From Anaerocolumna sedimenticola (GTDB taxonomy: Bacteria; Bacillota; Clostridia; Lachnospirales; Lachnospiraceae), in NCBI RefSeq assembly GCF_009931695.1, contig NZ_CP048000.1:5412501-5476500 (forward strand): a stretch of 64,000 bases of DNA. Reading direction: 5' to 3'. The position numbers were made by a program, and so were the translations under genes. This document shows positions 1-9,314 of the stretch, piece by piece. A model generated the notes under the pieces. It worked only from the letters and a program-made list of their open reading frames with translations, was not told the DNA's origin and did not search any database. Each line of letters opens with the position of its first letter. Positions within the stretch are counted from its first letter, which is position 1.

Positions 1-1901
1 AATCTGTATAACTTGAGCACCTGGAAGTTTACCTACGTTCGTAATGGTTATTGAAACTTTTACCTGAAGTGTCTCTTCTGTCTGTTCCAATCTGACTTCC
101 CCCCGGTAACAGAAAAATCCGTGTAGGACAGCCCAAATCCAAATGGAAATGCCGGTTTTATATGATTGGAATCATAATGCCTGTATCCAATAAAAACACC
201 TTCGGTATATATTATTTCCTTATCGTCCTGGGAAATTCCCGATTGGCAGGCGGGTGTATCAGCCAGTGTCATAGGGAAAGTCTCCGGCAGCTTACCGGAT
301 GGATTCACTTTTCCAAATAATATTTCTGCCAGGGCATAACCGCCCTCCATACCGTTATACCAGGTCTGAACCAGGGTATCGGTTTTATCAAGCCAGGCGC
401 TCATATCTACCGGTGAACCTGTCATCATAACTACAATGAGATCTTTCCTGACAGAAAGCAAGTCTAATATAAGAGTATCCTGACCATACGGTAACTTAAG
501 GCTGCGTCTATCCATACCCTCCACATCATAATCATGGTTCAAACCTCCGATATAGATAACCACATCGGCATTTTTTGCCGCATCCAAAGCTTTCTGCCTG
601 TATTCCCTGTTCTTTTCTGCACGTTCAGAATTTTTACTGTCTTCCCTGTTCCAGAATGCAGAATCTTCTTCCAGACTGTTTGCCTGCCAGCCCTCATCCC
701 AAACGTTTCCCACAACAGAAGTATAATAACCGGGTTCATATTGAATTGTAACATTTCCTCCAAGAAGCATATGCATACCAAGCAACGGTGAAATCTCATA
801 CAGTGCTTTAATTTCCGCACTTCCACCGCCAAGGGCATGCAATCTATCCCCGTTGTCACCGACGATAAGAATATGTTTTATTTTCTTTTCATCAAGAGGC
901 AGTATATTCTGTTTATTTTTTAATAGAACAATGGATTCTTCTGCTGCTTTCCGAAGTTGTATACGGTCCTCTGTATCATTATAAGAATCTGCTTTTCTTT
1001 CACCATCCAGCATATTAAGCCTATTCATAACCCGAAGAATATTTCTCACCTTATCGTTTATGATATTTTCCGGAATCTTCCCCTCTTCCACTAATTTCTT
1101 TAACGGAGCAGCCATATAATATTCATCAAAATTATCTGTTACGCTCATCTCCATATCTAAACCATGAAAGGCTGCTTCCACAGTGTCTTTTACACCGCCC
1201 CAGTCGGATATGACAAAACCGTCAAATCCCCAGTCTTTTCTTAACACTTCATTAAGCAAATAATCATTATGGCAGCAGTAAGATCCATTCAGTTTGTTAT
1301 ATGCTCCCATAACAGCCGCTGCTTTTCCCTTTTGCACGGCTGCTTTAAACGCAGGAAAATAGATTTCCTGCAATGTTCTTTCGTCTACAATGGCATTTAC
1401 GGTTGTACGGTTTGTTTCCTGGCTGTTCACTGCAAAGTGTTTTACACAGGCTGCTATATCATTTTCCTGAATCCCTTGTATGAGAGGCACAACCATCTCT
1501 GCCGCCAGATACGGGTCTTCTCCCATATATTCAAAACTGCGGCCGCACAGGGGTGTTCTCATCATATTAATTCCCGGTGCAAGAATCATATCTTTACCTC
1601 GTCCCCTTGCCTCTTTGCCGAGTATTTTACCAGTTTCATAAGAAATATCCGGATTCCAGGTAGCTGCAAGTGCAGTGTTACTGGGAAGATAAGAGGTATA
1701 ATCATAATTTTGTCCGATCACCTGCCAGCTGGCTGGTTTATAATCCATTCTGCATCCCATAGGTCCATCGGAACTGATAAACGGAGGAATCCCAAGTCTT
1801 TCTATTCCCTTTGTCTGAAATAACTGGTTTCCATGAATCATACCAATTTTTTCATCCAAAGTCATGATACCAATAAGTTCTTCCAGTTGATTTTCTTTCA
1901 T
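1..1901 (-). CDS. GH3 family glycoside hydrolase (beta-glucosidase-like), frameshifted near its C-terminus and cut by the left window edge
   Basis: Retaining exo-acting beta-glycosidase of family GH3; no signal peptide, so it probably acts on imported oligosaccharides. From the ATG at 1901 (AGGA nine bases upstream) the protein opens with the GH3 N-terminal barrel. It contains KHF near residue 155 and the nucleophile motif ISDWGG with Asp at about 233, followed by the GH3 C-terminal domain ending in FPFGFGLSY. The reading frame then closes at 60 after a short unrelated tail. In the next frame, from about 105 down to base 1, the sequence continues as GEVRLEQTEE and KVSITITNVGK, which is the expected fibronectin-III-like GH3 tail. 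The switch is at a run of six C (99-104 on the plus strand), where seven would keep the frame. I therefore call one gene with a one-base deletion or sequencing error. Substrate is inferred only at family level. Confidence 0.85.
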
Positions 1902-2023
1902 AATTTTTATCCTAAATACCACACTCTTCTGTGTTTTACCACAGTAATTATTTGTGAAAGCCTATTGTGGTATCCTTTCTAATTTTATTCAGTCAGGCCA
2001 ATATTTTTAGTCAACAAAAATAG

Positions 2024-2052
2024 TATACCATAATAAAAGCTATTATGGTATA
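2024..2052 (-). terminator. AT-rich hairpin downstream of lrgB
   Basis: Perfect 12-bp arms (TATACCATAATA and its complement) with a five-base loop. On the minus strand it is followed by CTATTTTTG, so it can terminate lrgB. The plus strand also has a short T run, so it may work both ways. The stem is AT-rich and therefore weak. Confidence 0.5.
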
Positions 2053-2085
2053 TTTTTACATGCAAAATTCTATTAAGTTTTTATT

Positions 2086-2778
2086 CTACAGAAAATTTGC
2101 AAATATTGAGGCGCCAACAACGGTTAATATACCGGAAACAGCAATAGCCAGACTGCTCATGGCTCCTTCAATTTCTCCTATTTCCATTGCTTTAGCCGTT
2201 CCGATGGCATGAGCAGACGTTCCGATAGCTAAGCCGATTGCGATAGGATTCTGGATCTTAAACACTTTACAAATAAGCTCAGCAATGATATTACCAAGTA
2301 CTCCGGTAATGATAATGACTGCAACGGTAATTGTGGTTATTCCCCCCAATTCCTCTGAAACACACATGCCGATTGCTGTTGTAATGGATTTTGGCAATAA
2401 AGTAACATATTGCTCATGATTTAAACCGAATAGGTATGCTAAAGCCAATACACTAATCAAGCTGGACATAATTCCGGCCAGGATACCAAGTATCACTGCT
2501 TTCATATTCTTCTTTAATAACTCCAGCTGTTGATACAGCGGAATCGCAAGACACACCGTAGCAGGGGTTAATAAATAACTTAGATATTTCGCACTGGTAT
2601 TGTAACTTTCGTAATCAACACCCAATAATAATAGTGCTGCCATTACTATAATAATGGAAATAAGCAAAGGATTGAATAAACCGCTTTTAAACTTATTTTT
2701 AATTTTTATTCCTATGATATATCCCGCTATACTGATTATTACTCCGAAATAAACGGAATTAGTCAGAAACTCTTTCAT
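2086..2778 (-). CDS. lrgB: LrgB-family membrane protein
   Basis: Holin-antiholin-like membrane protein of the CidB/LrgB family, which with LrgA has been linked to control of murein hydrolase activity and to export of small metabolites. The roughly 230 residues match the family length and form several hydrophobic segments, with the family-typical LPKSITTAIG stretch near the middle and a Gly/Ala-rich GTSAHAIGTAKA stretch toward the C-terminus. I chose the ATG at 2778 (MKEFLTNS) because GGGTG lies just upstream; two earlier in-frame ATGs add only eight residues. It follows lrgA on the same strand with a palindrome between them. Fairly sure of family, not of physiological role. Confidence 0.85.
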   Translation of the reverse strand: MKEFLTNSVYFGVIISIAGYIIGIKIKNKFKSGLFNPLLISIIIVMAALLLLGVDYESYNTSAKYLSYLLTPATVCLAIPLYQQLELLKKNMKAVILGILAGIMSSLISVLALAYLFGLNHEQYVTLLPKSITTAIGMCVSEELGGITTITVAVIIITGVLGNIIAELICKVFKIQNPIAIGLAIGTSAHAIGTAKAMEIGEIEGAMSSLAIAVSGILTVVGASIFANFL

Positions 2779-2794
2779 TTTTACACCCATTACA

Positions 2795-2820
2795 TAACAC
2801 ATTTGCAGTCTAATGTGTTA
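2795..2820. promoter_or_regulatory. Perfect palindrome between lrgA and lrgB
   Basis: Nine-base arms TAACACATT and AATGTGTTA separated by eight bases, immediately upstream of the lrgB start. It could be an operator or an mRNA hairpin that sets the lrgA:lrgB ratio. There is no T run, so it is not a typical terminator. Confidence 0.35.
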
Positions 2821-2874
2821 CTGCCATAAATAAAAATAGTTGAAAGAATCCAAATATGGCACCCTTTCTCTGTT

Positions 2875-3243
2875 TTATTTTCTTTCAACCTTCCTATCTT
2901 TATCCTTACTTATAATTGCCTGTACCGTCTTTCCCGTAACTGCCATAACGATGATTGTTGTTAAAATTGTAATTATTATAATCGTTATCCATATGGATTT
3001 TAAATCTTTCCAGGCGGTTAGGAGACCTACTGCCGCAGGTATAAACATTAACGGCATAATTTCAATAAGAAATCCTCCTGTTTGTTTTACATTTTCCACT
3101 TTAACAAGTTTAAAATACAAACAGAATAACATAATAATCAATCCATAAATACTTGCCGGAATTGGCAGAGGTATTATACTATGTATCATTTCACCAAGAA
3201 ACGTAATACCCAGAATAATACCCACTTGATTCATATATTTCAT
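2875..3243 (-). CDS. lrgA: LrgA/CidA-family membrane protein
   Basis: Small holin-like protein of about 122 residues with four hydrophobic segments. It shows the family pattern LGEMIHSIIPLPIPASIYGLIIMLF near the N-terminus and LIEIMPLMFIPAAVGL in the middle. It heads the lrgAB pair and is followed by lrgB about 100 bases downstream. The start is uncertain: ATG at 3243 has AAAGG thirteen bases upstream, while TTG at 3264, ATG at 3255 or GTG at 3252 would add three to seven residues. No regulator of the LytSR type is adjacent. Confidence 0.8.
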   Translation of the reverse strand: MKYMNQVGIILGITFLGEMIHSIIPLPIPASIYGLIIMLFCLYFKLVKVENVKQTGGFLIEIMPLMFIPAAVGLLTAWKDLKSIWITIIIITILTTIIVMAVTGKTVQAIISKDKDRKVERK

Positions 3244-3427
3244 TTCTGACACCATACCTTTCAATTTTTAGTGTTTGAAAAATTAAAAACTTCACAATAT
3301 ATTCTCTTATTGGTAGAACCAATTTAATAACCACAATAATTTTAGTACTTTCGTCAAAATGCGTCAAGTTATAAATTGCATATAACCAGGATTTGCGTGC
3401 ACATGAGCATCCTGCCGGTCGGGCTTT

Positions 3428-3504
3428 TTGTTTCATAGGAAAGATTGGAAAACTTTCCTATGAAACAAAAAAGCCGCCATCTCAATGGAATGAGATTGGC
3501 AGCC
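3428..3504 (-). terminator. Terminator of the chemotaxis gene plus an adjoining inverted repeat
   Basis: Two nested structures. The GC-rich stem at 3473-3503 (minus strand GCTGCCAATCTCA ... TGAGATGGCGGC) is followed by TTTTTTG and terminates the chemotaxis gene ending at 3530. Beside it, 3428-3469 is a near-perfect inverted repeat (TTTGTTTCATAGGAAAG), which recurs in part at 22140 and 62165 and belongs to a dispersed repeat. Confidence 0.75.
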
Positions 3505-3529
3505 TTTATTAGGTTATTTATTATATGTG

Positions 3530-5254
3530 TCAAACCTTAAACTTGGAGATTTCCTGTTTTAATTCATTAACATTTTCCTGAGCGTTTATTATTTTATTAA
3601 GAACATCCATTGACATACTGTTTATTCCCACAACCTTTTGGGCAATCTCCGTTGTTCCCTCCGAACCTTCATTTGCGGCGATTGCGACACCGTCCATTGT
3701 GGACATAATCTGTGTAATAGAGGATAATAACATCTGGGATGTCATTTTAAAATCTGTTACCATATTATCAACAAAATAAGCATCTTCGCTGTATTTACCT
3801 GCAACATCAAGGAACATCTTATAATCCTTTTCTATATTGGTAGACATAAACGACAGAAGATTATTGGAATTATCGGATAGACTGTTAACTGACAAAGTCA
3901 CCTTGCTGGTTATATTCTGTATCTCTTCTACCGCATTTTTGGATTCCTCTGCTAATTTTCTGATTTCTTCTGCTACTACAGAAAACCCTTTACCTGCGTC
4001 TCCTGCTCTTGCTGCTTCAATGGCTGCGTTTAAAGCAAGGAGATTAGTCTGCTCTGTTATCTGCATAATGGCATTGGATAATATGCTTATTTTTTCTACA
4101 ATCTTTGAATCTTGTATGGAATTCTCCAATTTACCTTTCGTACTGGACAATAATGTATAAGTTTCTTTCTGTGCAGCAGTTACATATGCTTTTACTTCAT
4201 CAGCCCGGCTGCTTATTTCTCCCACTTTAACAGCTCCCTGTACAGATTTATCGGTGATTGTCTGAATGGATTTTACTAATTCCTGGGCAGTTGCAGTCAT
4301 TTCTTCCGTAGAAGCAGCTGTTTCTTCCATACCTGCAGATATTTCCTCCGTAGTGGCAGAAATAGCCTCAATACTTTCATTCAGTTCTGTCATGTTTATC
4401 TTAATATGTTTAATAATGTTCTCCGTGCTGTCAGAGTTATCATTTACGGAAGCGACAATTAATTTTATATTAGAAATGAATTTATTAATACTGCTGGCTA
4501 AGTGACTGATTTCATCTTTTGATGGTACTTTTATTTCCTGGGTTAAATCCCCTCCTTTATCAGAAAGAAGATTCAATTCCCTCATTAATATACGAATGGA
4601 TTTCAAAATGGAACTGATAATGACAGATACAATTATTACACTGAATAGTATTCCGATAATAACAAATACATAACTGATTTTAACTGCAGCGGCATATTGT
4701 TTGTCGCCGTCTACTTTCTCCGCATTTGCCTTATTCTTATTAAGCTCTACTAATTTAAGTAAGGCCCCTGAAGCCGCATCATAAGATGTCTTGGAATCCC
4801 CGTTCATTATTTGCATGGCTTCAATGGTTTTTAAATTTAAACTAAATTCGATTACCTTATCATGTAAGGATAAATATTGGCTCCAATTTTGCTCCACCGT
4901 CTGGATTAACTGTTTAACTTCTTGTGTTTTGGATGTATTTTTATAACTAGTAAGGGTCAATTGTATGGATTTTTTTAATGCTGCCATAGCAGCTTCTTTT
5001 TCCTGTTTTACTTTTTTGTCCTGGGTAATAATGTGTTCATATTCCAAATTACGAAAATTAGAAGTTGCCGTATTCAATTCTTCGGTACTGATAATATTGG
5101 GTAACATCTGGTTTGAGATAATTTCCGATTTTTCATTTACATTACGGAGAACCATTAAGGAATATAAACTTAGACCAATAATAAAGAACAATAAAATAAA
5201 CACCAGGAAAATCATTTTACTCTTAATCGTTTTTAACAAATTATAAACCCCCAT
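3530..5254 (-). CDS. Methyl-accepting chemotaxis protein
   Basis: Transmembrane chemoreceptor of 574 residues. Order: transmembrane segment about 13-35, extracellular four-helix-bundle sensor domain (about 36-190), second transmembrane segment about 192-217, HAMP linker, then a cytoplasmic signalling domain whose hairpin tip reads [21 protein letters not shown], with [13 protein letters not shown] just after. These are the standard CheA/CheW contact elements. The gene stands alone with its own terminator. The start is unclear: ATG at 5254 has no good ribosome site, whereas TTG at 5239 has GGGGG eight bases upstream. The ligand cannot be read from the sequence. Confidence 0.93.
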   Translation of the reverse strand: MGVYNLLKTIKSKMIFLVFILLFFIIGLSLYSLMVLRNVNEKSEIISNQMLPNIISTEELNTATSNFRNLEYEHIITQDKKVKQEKEAAMAALKKSIQLTLTSYKNTSKTQEVKQLIQTVEQNWSQYLSLHDKVIEFSLNLKTIEAMQIMNGDSKTSYDAASGALLKLVELNKNKANAEKVDGDKQYAAAVKISYVFVIIGILFSVIIVSVIISSILKSIRILMRELNLLSDKGGDLTQEIKVPSKDEISHLASSINKFISNIKLIVASVNDNSDSTENIIKHIKINMTELNESIEAISATTEEISAGMEETAASTEEMTATAQELVKSIQTITDKSVQGAVKVGEISSRADEVKAYVTAAQKETYTLLSSTKGKLENSIQDSKIVEKISILSNAIMQITEQTNLLALNAAIEAARAGDAGKGFSVVAEEIRKLAEESKNAVEEIQNITSKVTLSVNSLSDNSNNLLSFMSTNIEKDYKMFLDVAGKYSEDAYFVDNMVTDFKMTSQMLLSSITQIMSTMDGVAIAANEGSEGTTEIAQKVVGINSMSMDVLNKIINAQENVNELKQEISKFKV

Positions 5255-5468
5255 TCATTCGTGTAATTTATTATAAAAATTTGTAAATTATAGATATATA
5301 TTACCACAATTTGACTATACATGCAATTTACTTTTTTTACATTTTAATTATTTTATACAATATTTTCACCCAGAAAATGATTTTATTAGACAATTTGCAG
5401 TTAATATGAGGAAATTTGTGATTTGATAAGAATATATAGGTATTTAGTTCTATATATGTCAAATTTTG

Positions 5469-5497
5469 TTGTATTAGGAAATAAAATACAATATAAT
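5469..5497 (+). promoter_or_regulatory. Candidate sigma-A promoter for the secreted PPC-like protein
   Basis: TTGTAT and TATAAT separated by 17 bases, reading toward the gene at 5693. Transcription would start near 5504, eight or so bases before repeat element A1, so the element would be part of the 5' leader. Confidence 0.55.
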
Positions 5498-5511
5498 AGT
5501 ATTCGTATAAA

Positions 5512-5659
5512 TAGGTAATTACGAGACTATTTATTTTTTGGATATATCATTCAATTGATACGAATTTCAGAGTTTTGGTTGCCCCTGGGACAGATTTGGC
5601 TCTAAAACGCATTGATTGCATGGTATATCGATGCAATAATGGAGTTTCGCAATTGCTTA
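5512..5659. repeat. Dispersed palindromic element, family A, copy 1
   Basis: A 148-bp imperfect palindrome with termini near GGTAATTACGAGACT and AGTTTCGCAATTGC. Inner arms carry TTGATACGAATTTCAGAG and its partner CTCTAAAACGCATTGATTG around a loop containing TTGCCCC. It lies 34 nt before the start at 5693 and just downstream of a TATAAT box. Flanking bases ATTCGTATAAATAGG and ATTTGTATAATAGG resemble a decayed long target duplication. No coding capacity. Confidence 0.8.
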
Positions 5660-5692
5660 TATTTGTATAATAGGGAAAAGGAGATTTATATC

Positions 5693-6828
5693 ATGAAGAA
5701 AAGATTTGGATTAGTTTTAGGGATTTTTATGCTTATTTTACTATGCATCCCCTCTATGAAAGCTTTTGCAGCCGGGTATGCGGAGGATCTTGACAGCGGT
5801 ACTGCCGTTAATGAATTGTCATCTTATGTCGTTAATACCGGAAGTGATGCAGAATTTGACAAAATAAAAACCTATAAAGTATATGTACCGGGGATACGAA
5901 AGAAGTAGTTCTGCCGATCACTCTTGATCAAAAGGGACTCCTTATCTGCAGTGCACAGCTCTCTGAGGAATATGTATCCGCATATGGTTATTTAAACATT
6001 TATGCTGATGAAGCTTGTACTGAGGAAATCAGTTATAGTTCTTATAACAGTGAAGCAAAAATTCCGGAAAAAGGCACTTATTATCTTAAATTCACAGTAA
6101 GTGATTATACTTTGGATGAGGCTCCCGATAATTATATGTTTGCTTTTGCCTCCCAGTTTATTAATGGAAATGACAGAACTTTAAAAGACAAAACCTGGGT
6201 GTGTTCCGGTAATACGGATACCCAGAAACCGATTTACTACAAATTTACCGCTCCTAAAACAGGTAGTGTTACCGTTAATGTTGAATCTGAATACTCCAGT
6301 TACGTTACACTGTTAAACAGCAGTAAAAAAGCTCTTTCCGACAAAACATATTATTTATCCTCAACCGGCAAAGTTTGTTTTGCTGTAAGTAAAGGAACTT
6401 ATTACTTAAAAGTTGACAGTTCCTCTGAGCTTTTCCGGGTAAAGTATACATTTAAAGCAATTTCCGACGTAAGCGGTACCACAAAAACCAAAGCTAAAAG
6501 TTTAACTGCAGGAAAATCCCTGGCCGGCGTTGTGACTGCAACGGATAAAACCGGTAAGGTTGACTGGTATAAAATAACACTTACCAAAACCCAGGCTGTT
6601 AAAATAACATTTACCGGAAGTGTTTCTTCAGGTAATGTAAAACTGGAATTCTACGGCGGCGGAATCAGCGGTTCTATTACGGAAACCTTGGATACCGTAG
6701 AAGAAGATGCTTCCTTTGCTGCTGAGACATGGACATCTACTAAACTACCAAAGGGTACTTATTACATTAAGATAACGAAAGGTACAAAAAATACATCCGG
6801 TTTTTATAATATCAAATTAAATAAATAA
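5693..6828 (+). CDS. Secreted protein with PPC-like beta-sandwich domains, frameshifted
   Basis: The ATG at 5693 has AAAAGGAGA eight bases upstream and starts a classical signal peptide (MKKRFGLVLGIFML..., cleavage near AFAA). The frame closes at 5908, but the next frame continues without a break to 6828. It begins DTKEVVLPITLD, and the joint falls on a run of four G (5890-5893) where five would restore a 378-residue protein. The mature part has at least two repeats of the pre-peptidase C-terminal type, with YYKFTAPKTGSVTV and DWYKITLTKTQAVKI openings and closing GTYYLKV and GTYYIKIT strands. No enzyme motif is visible. Probably an exported surface or adhesion-like protein. Confidence 0.75.
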
Positions 6829-6847
6829 GTTAAAATTATGAACGAAT

Positions 6848-6872
6848 AAAAACCTCCAATAGTGGAGGTTTT
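6848..6872 (+). terminator. Terminator of the secreted protein gene
   Basis: Stem AAAACCTCCA/TGGAGGTTTT with a short loop and T run, twenty bases after the stop codon. Confidence 0.85.
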
Positions 6873-6918
6873 AAGGAAAAAAACAGGGCATACGCCATCC
6901 CAGGAATATGATAATATA

Positions 6919-6968
6919 AAGACGGATAACAACTGCGCGGATTAAAAGGCCGTTGTTATCCGTCTTTT
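6919..6968. terminator. Bidirectional terminator between convergent genes
   Basis: Long stem AAGACGGATAACAAC / GTTGTTATCCGTCTT followed by TT on the plus strand and preceded by AT-rich sequence. It separates the plus-strand secreted protein gene from the minus-strand acetyltransferase at 6999. Confidence 0.75.
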
Positions 6969-6998
6969 GGATTATAAAAACTTTCAGATACTATAAAA

Positions 6999-7514
6999 TT
7001 ACCCTTTGAAATGTACCCTGTGGGCTAACTCTGCCAGTGCCTGTCCGTCCACACGGTAAACGGTCCAGTCGGACATAGCTTTTGCACCCATCTTTTTATA
7101 AAACCGGATAGATGATTCGTTCCAGTCAAGGCACCACCAATCCAAACGCCCGCAGCCACGTTCCATACATATCTTACCTAAACATCCAAACATTGCTTTA
7201 CCAAAACCATGACCACGGTATTCTTCCTTTATATATAAATCTTCCAGATATAAATTAGCTTTTCCTAAAAAAGTGGAAAAGTTATGAAAATACAAAGCGA
7301 ATCCTACGGGCAGGTTCTTATATTCACCAATAATTACTTCTGCCTGATGTTTCACAAATAAAGATTCATAGAGAATTTCTTCATTAGCAACTACTTCATT
7401 TGATAATTTTTCATATTCTGCCAATTCCCTGATAAAATTTAATATTAAATTTACATCCTTTTCTTCTGCTGTCCTTATTTTAAAATCAGGTATTGTTGTT
7501 TCATAAATTGTCAT
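6999..7514 (-). CDS. GNAT acetyltransferase, diamine/thialysine acetyltransferase-like
   Basis: Acetyl-CoA-dependent N-acetyltransferase of 171 residues. The GNAT fold is visible from IRTAEEKDVNLILNFI to the acetyl-CoA loop motif EEYRGHGFGKAMF (about residues 98-110) and the closing NESSIRFYKKMGA. The overall layout, with EYEKLSNEV and LYLEDLYI, resembles the spermidine/spermine and thialysine acetyltransferase branch, so a polyamine or diamine substrate is a reasonable guess. It ends the carbohydrate locus, 45 bases after the unknown 521-residue gene, but has no obvious link to sugar metabolism. Confidence 0.85.
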   Translation of the reverse strand: MTIYETTIPDFKIRTAEEKDVNLILNFIRELAEYEKLSNEVVANEEILYESLFVKHQAEVIIGEYKNLPVGFALYFHNFSTFLGKANLYLEDLYIKEEYRGHGFGKAMFGCLGKICMERGCGRLDWWCLDWNESSIRFYKKMGAKAMSDWTVYRVDGQALAELAHRVHFKG

Positions 7515-7558
7515 AAATTTAATCTCCTGTAAATTTACAAAGAAAGTTAGTAATATTG

Positions 7559-9124
7559 TTATTCAAATGTTTCTACTGTTACAATATTATCTAAAAAGGT
7601 GTAACGAAACTGTACCACCGTATTATCTTTCTCCACTTTAAAGTAACTTTTATTTGTAGATCCGCTTCTGGGATAGGTATCGGAAGAATAGGTTGCTGAT
7701 AAAGTCCCATAAGTAGAAATTGCAAAATCATATTCTCCTGCAAAAGGAATAATGACAGAAAGGGTATATGTATTATTTCCTATATAATACATACGGGTTA
7801 CATCGCTGCCTGAATCATTTTTCACCGCACCGACATAAGGTTGAAAACTGCCATATACCACTATCTTCTGAGGCAGTTTCATTCCGGTCTCTTCATCATA
7901 TATATTTTTTCCGCCGTATTCAATTAAATCAGAAGGATTTCCCGCTTTTTTACGCAATTCATCTCCCATAGACCAGATTTCCTTCATTGTTTCTTCCTGA
8001 CTAAATCCCATGGGACATTCCGAACTTTTTGTGTTAATCTGATAATAATCCTGGTAATCCATTTCTCCGTTATCAACTCGTTTCATTCGTACGGCCGCAC
8101 TATCCAGTCCTCTTCGAAACGGTACCTCAAAATAGGCATTCACATTATTAATCTGAGTCCATTTATAGGTATACTCCAGAAAATGCTTTTGCCCTTCGTT
8201 ATCCTGATTGGCGAACCATCCGATCTGGTCATAACCCCACCAGTCTTTAAATGCTCTCTCTTCATAGGTACAGGTATCAAAATCACCAGCCACTTTGCCT
8301 CCCCAGTTATCGTATTCCATGAGATAAGGCATAACATCCGCACTCCAGCCATTTGGATTTACCCCGCCCTCGCTGAATCCTTCCCGGACTAAGACAAGTT
8401 TTTCCCCTTCGCGGTCTAACACCGGATACCTTGTAAAAGGCATTGCATTATAATCGAGCAATAATCTTCCTCGAATACTGATGCCGTGGCTATGGGCATC
8501 CAGCAGTATTTTGTGACGTCTTGCATGTTCTTTCCCATAAGCTCGGATCATGTCGATAAGTTCGGACATTTTGACCATTCCCCGGTCATTGGCGGTATAC
8601 AGGTGGATTTGGCCAAGATGAAGTGCTTCATACCCTGCATCGATATATTTCGTCGCACGGTAATAAAACCACATTCTTGTTTCCAACCGGTTAATATCCG
8701 GTAAGGCACCATCCTCTCCCCAGATGAAACCTTTCGGTTCTTCCGGAAATTTCATGGCATCAAAATGAAATCCTCTCTCTTCCGGTTCTAATCCAAAAGC
8801 TTCAAAGACATAAGCCGGTACTTTAAAACTTTCAATATGACGATAAACGGCTTCAAAAATACAGGCCTGTAAAATAATCTCTGTATCCACTTCATGTACC
8901 CGGTCTGCCAGATATTTTGATTTTCTAAAATGCTCTTCATCATCTGGGTCCGGTGTCCAGATTCCTGACGCCCTGCCAATAAATTTTACTCCCATATTTT
9001 TTATAGCCCTTAAATCATCTTCCAGGGTTTTCGTATGAATGAAAAATGCTGCCGTTACGGCCCTGGACAAATAATTCTCCAAAACTTCTTTCTCAATTGT
9101 AGTATCAAAGGTATAATTTTTCAC
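7559..9124 (-). CDS. Protein of unknown family, possible TIM-barrel glycosidase with C-terminal beta domain
   Basis: I do not recognise this 521-residue family. It starts at GTG (9124) with AGAAGGAGAG upstream and has no signal peptide, so it should be cytoplasmic. Residues 20-380 alternate predicted strands and helices like a barrel, for example AAFFIHTK, MGVKFIGRASGI, EIILQACIFEAVYRHIES, YEALHLGQIHLYTANDRG and KILLDAHSHGI. These strands carry many acidic, His and Trp residues. Residues from about 410 on are Ser/Thr/Tyr-rich and look like a beta-sandwich (YTLSVIIPFAGEYDFAIS). It follows the GH125 alpha-mannosidase in the same operon with palindromic element B1 between. An intracellular glycosidase or sugar-modifying enzyme fits the context, but that is inference. 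Confidence 0.6.
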   Translation of the reverse strand: MKNYTFDTTIEKEVLENYLSRAVTAAFFIHTKTLEDDLRAIKNMGVKFIGRASGIWTPDPDDEEHFRKSKYLADRVHEVDTEIILQACIFEAVYRHIESFKVPAYVFEAFGLEPEERGFHFDAMKFPEEPKGFIWGEDGALPDINRLETRMWFYYRATKYIDAGYEALHLGQIHLYTANDRGMVKMSELIDMIRAYGKEHARRHKILLDAHSHGISIRGRLLLDYNAMPFTRYPVLDREGEKLVLVREGFSEGGVNPNGWSADVMPYLMEYDNWGGKVAGDFDTCTYEERAFKDWWGYDQIGWFANQDNEGQKHFLEYTYKWTQINNVNAYFEVPFRRGLDSAAVRMKRVDNGEMDYQDYYQINTKSSECPMGFSQEETMKEIWSMGDELRKKAGNPSDLIEYGGKNIYDEETGMKLPQKIVVYGSFQPYVGAVKNDSGSDVTRMYYIGNNTYTLSVIIPFAGEYDFAISTYGTLSATYSSDTYPRSGSTNKSYFKVEKDNTVVQFRYTFLDNIVTVETFE

Positions 9125-9158
9125 TAAATCGCTACTCTCCTTCTATATGTTTATACAT

Positions 9159-9307
9159 GATTTGAGGGTAAAAAGCCATACAAATAATTTACATTCGTTG
9201 ATTTGTACATTCATAACTTTTATTCACGTTATGATTCATATAGTTTTATGAGTAATTGTGCAAATTGACGAAACCATAATATAAAATTGGCTTTTGACGC
9301 TTGAATC
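9159..9307. repeat. Dispersed palindromic element, family B, copy 1
   Basis: About 149-bp imperfect palindrome. The left arm GATTTGAGGGTAAAAAGCCA pairs with the right arm TGGCTTTTGACGCTTGAATC. Further in, TTCGTTGATTTGTAC pairs with GTGCAAATTGACGAA. It lies 34 nt upstream of the GTG start at 9124 and eight bases after the GH125 stop. Confidence 0.75.
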
Positions 9308-9314
9308 ATGCAAT

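Noticed and set aside
3191-3436. Minus-strand open frame of 81 codons upstream of lrgA
   Set aside because: Overlaps the lrgA start and a dispersed repeat, has no good ribosome site and no family resemblance.
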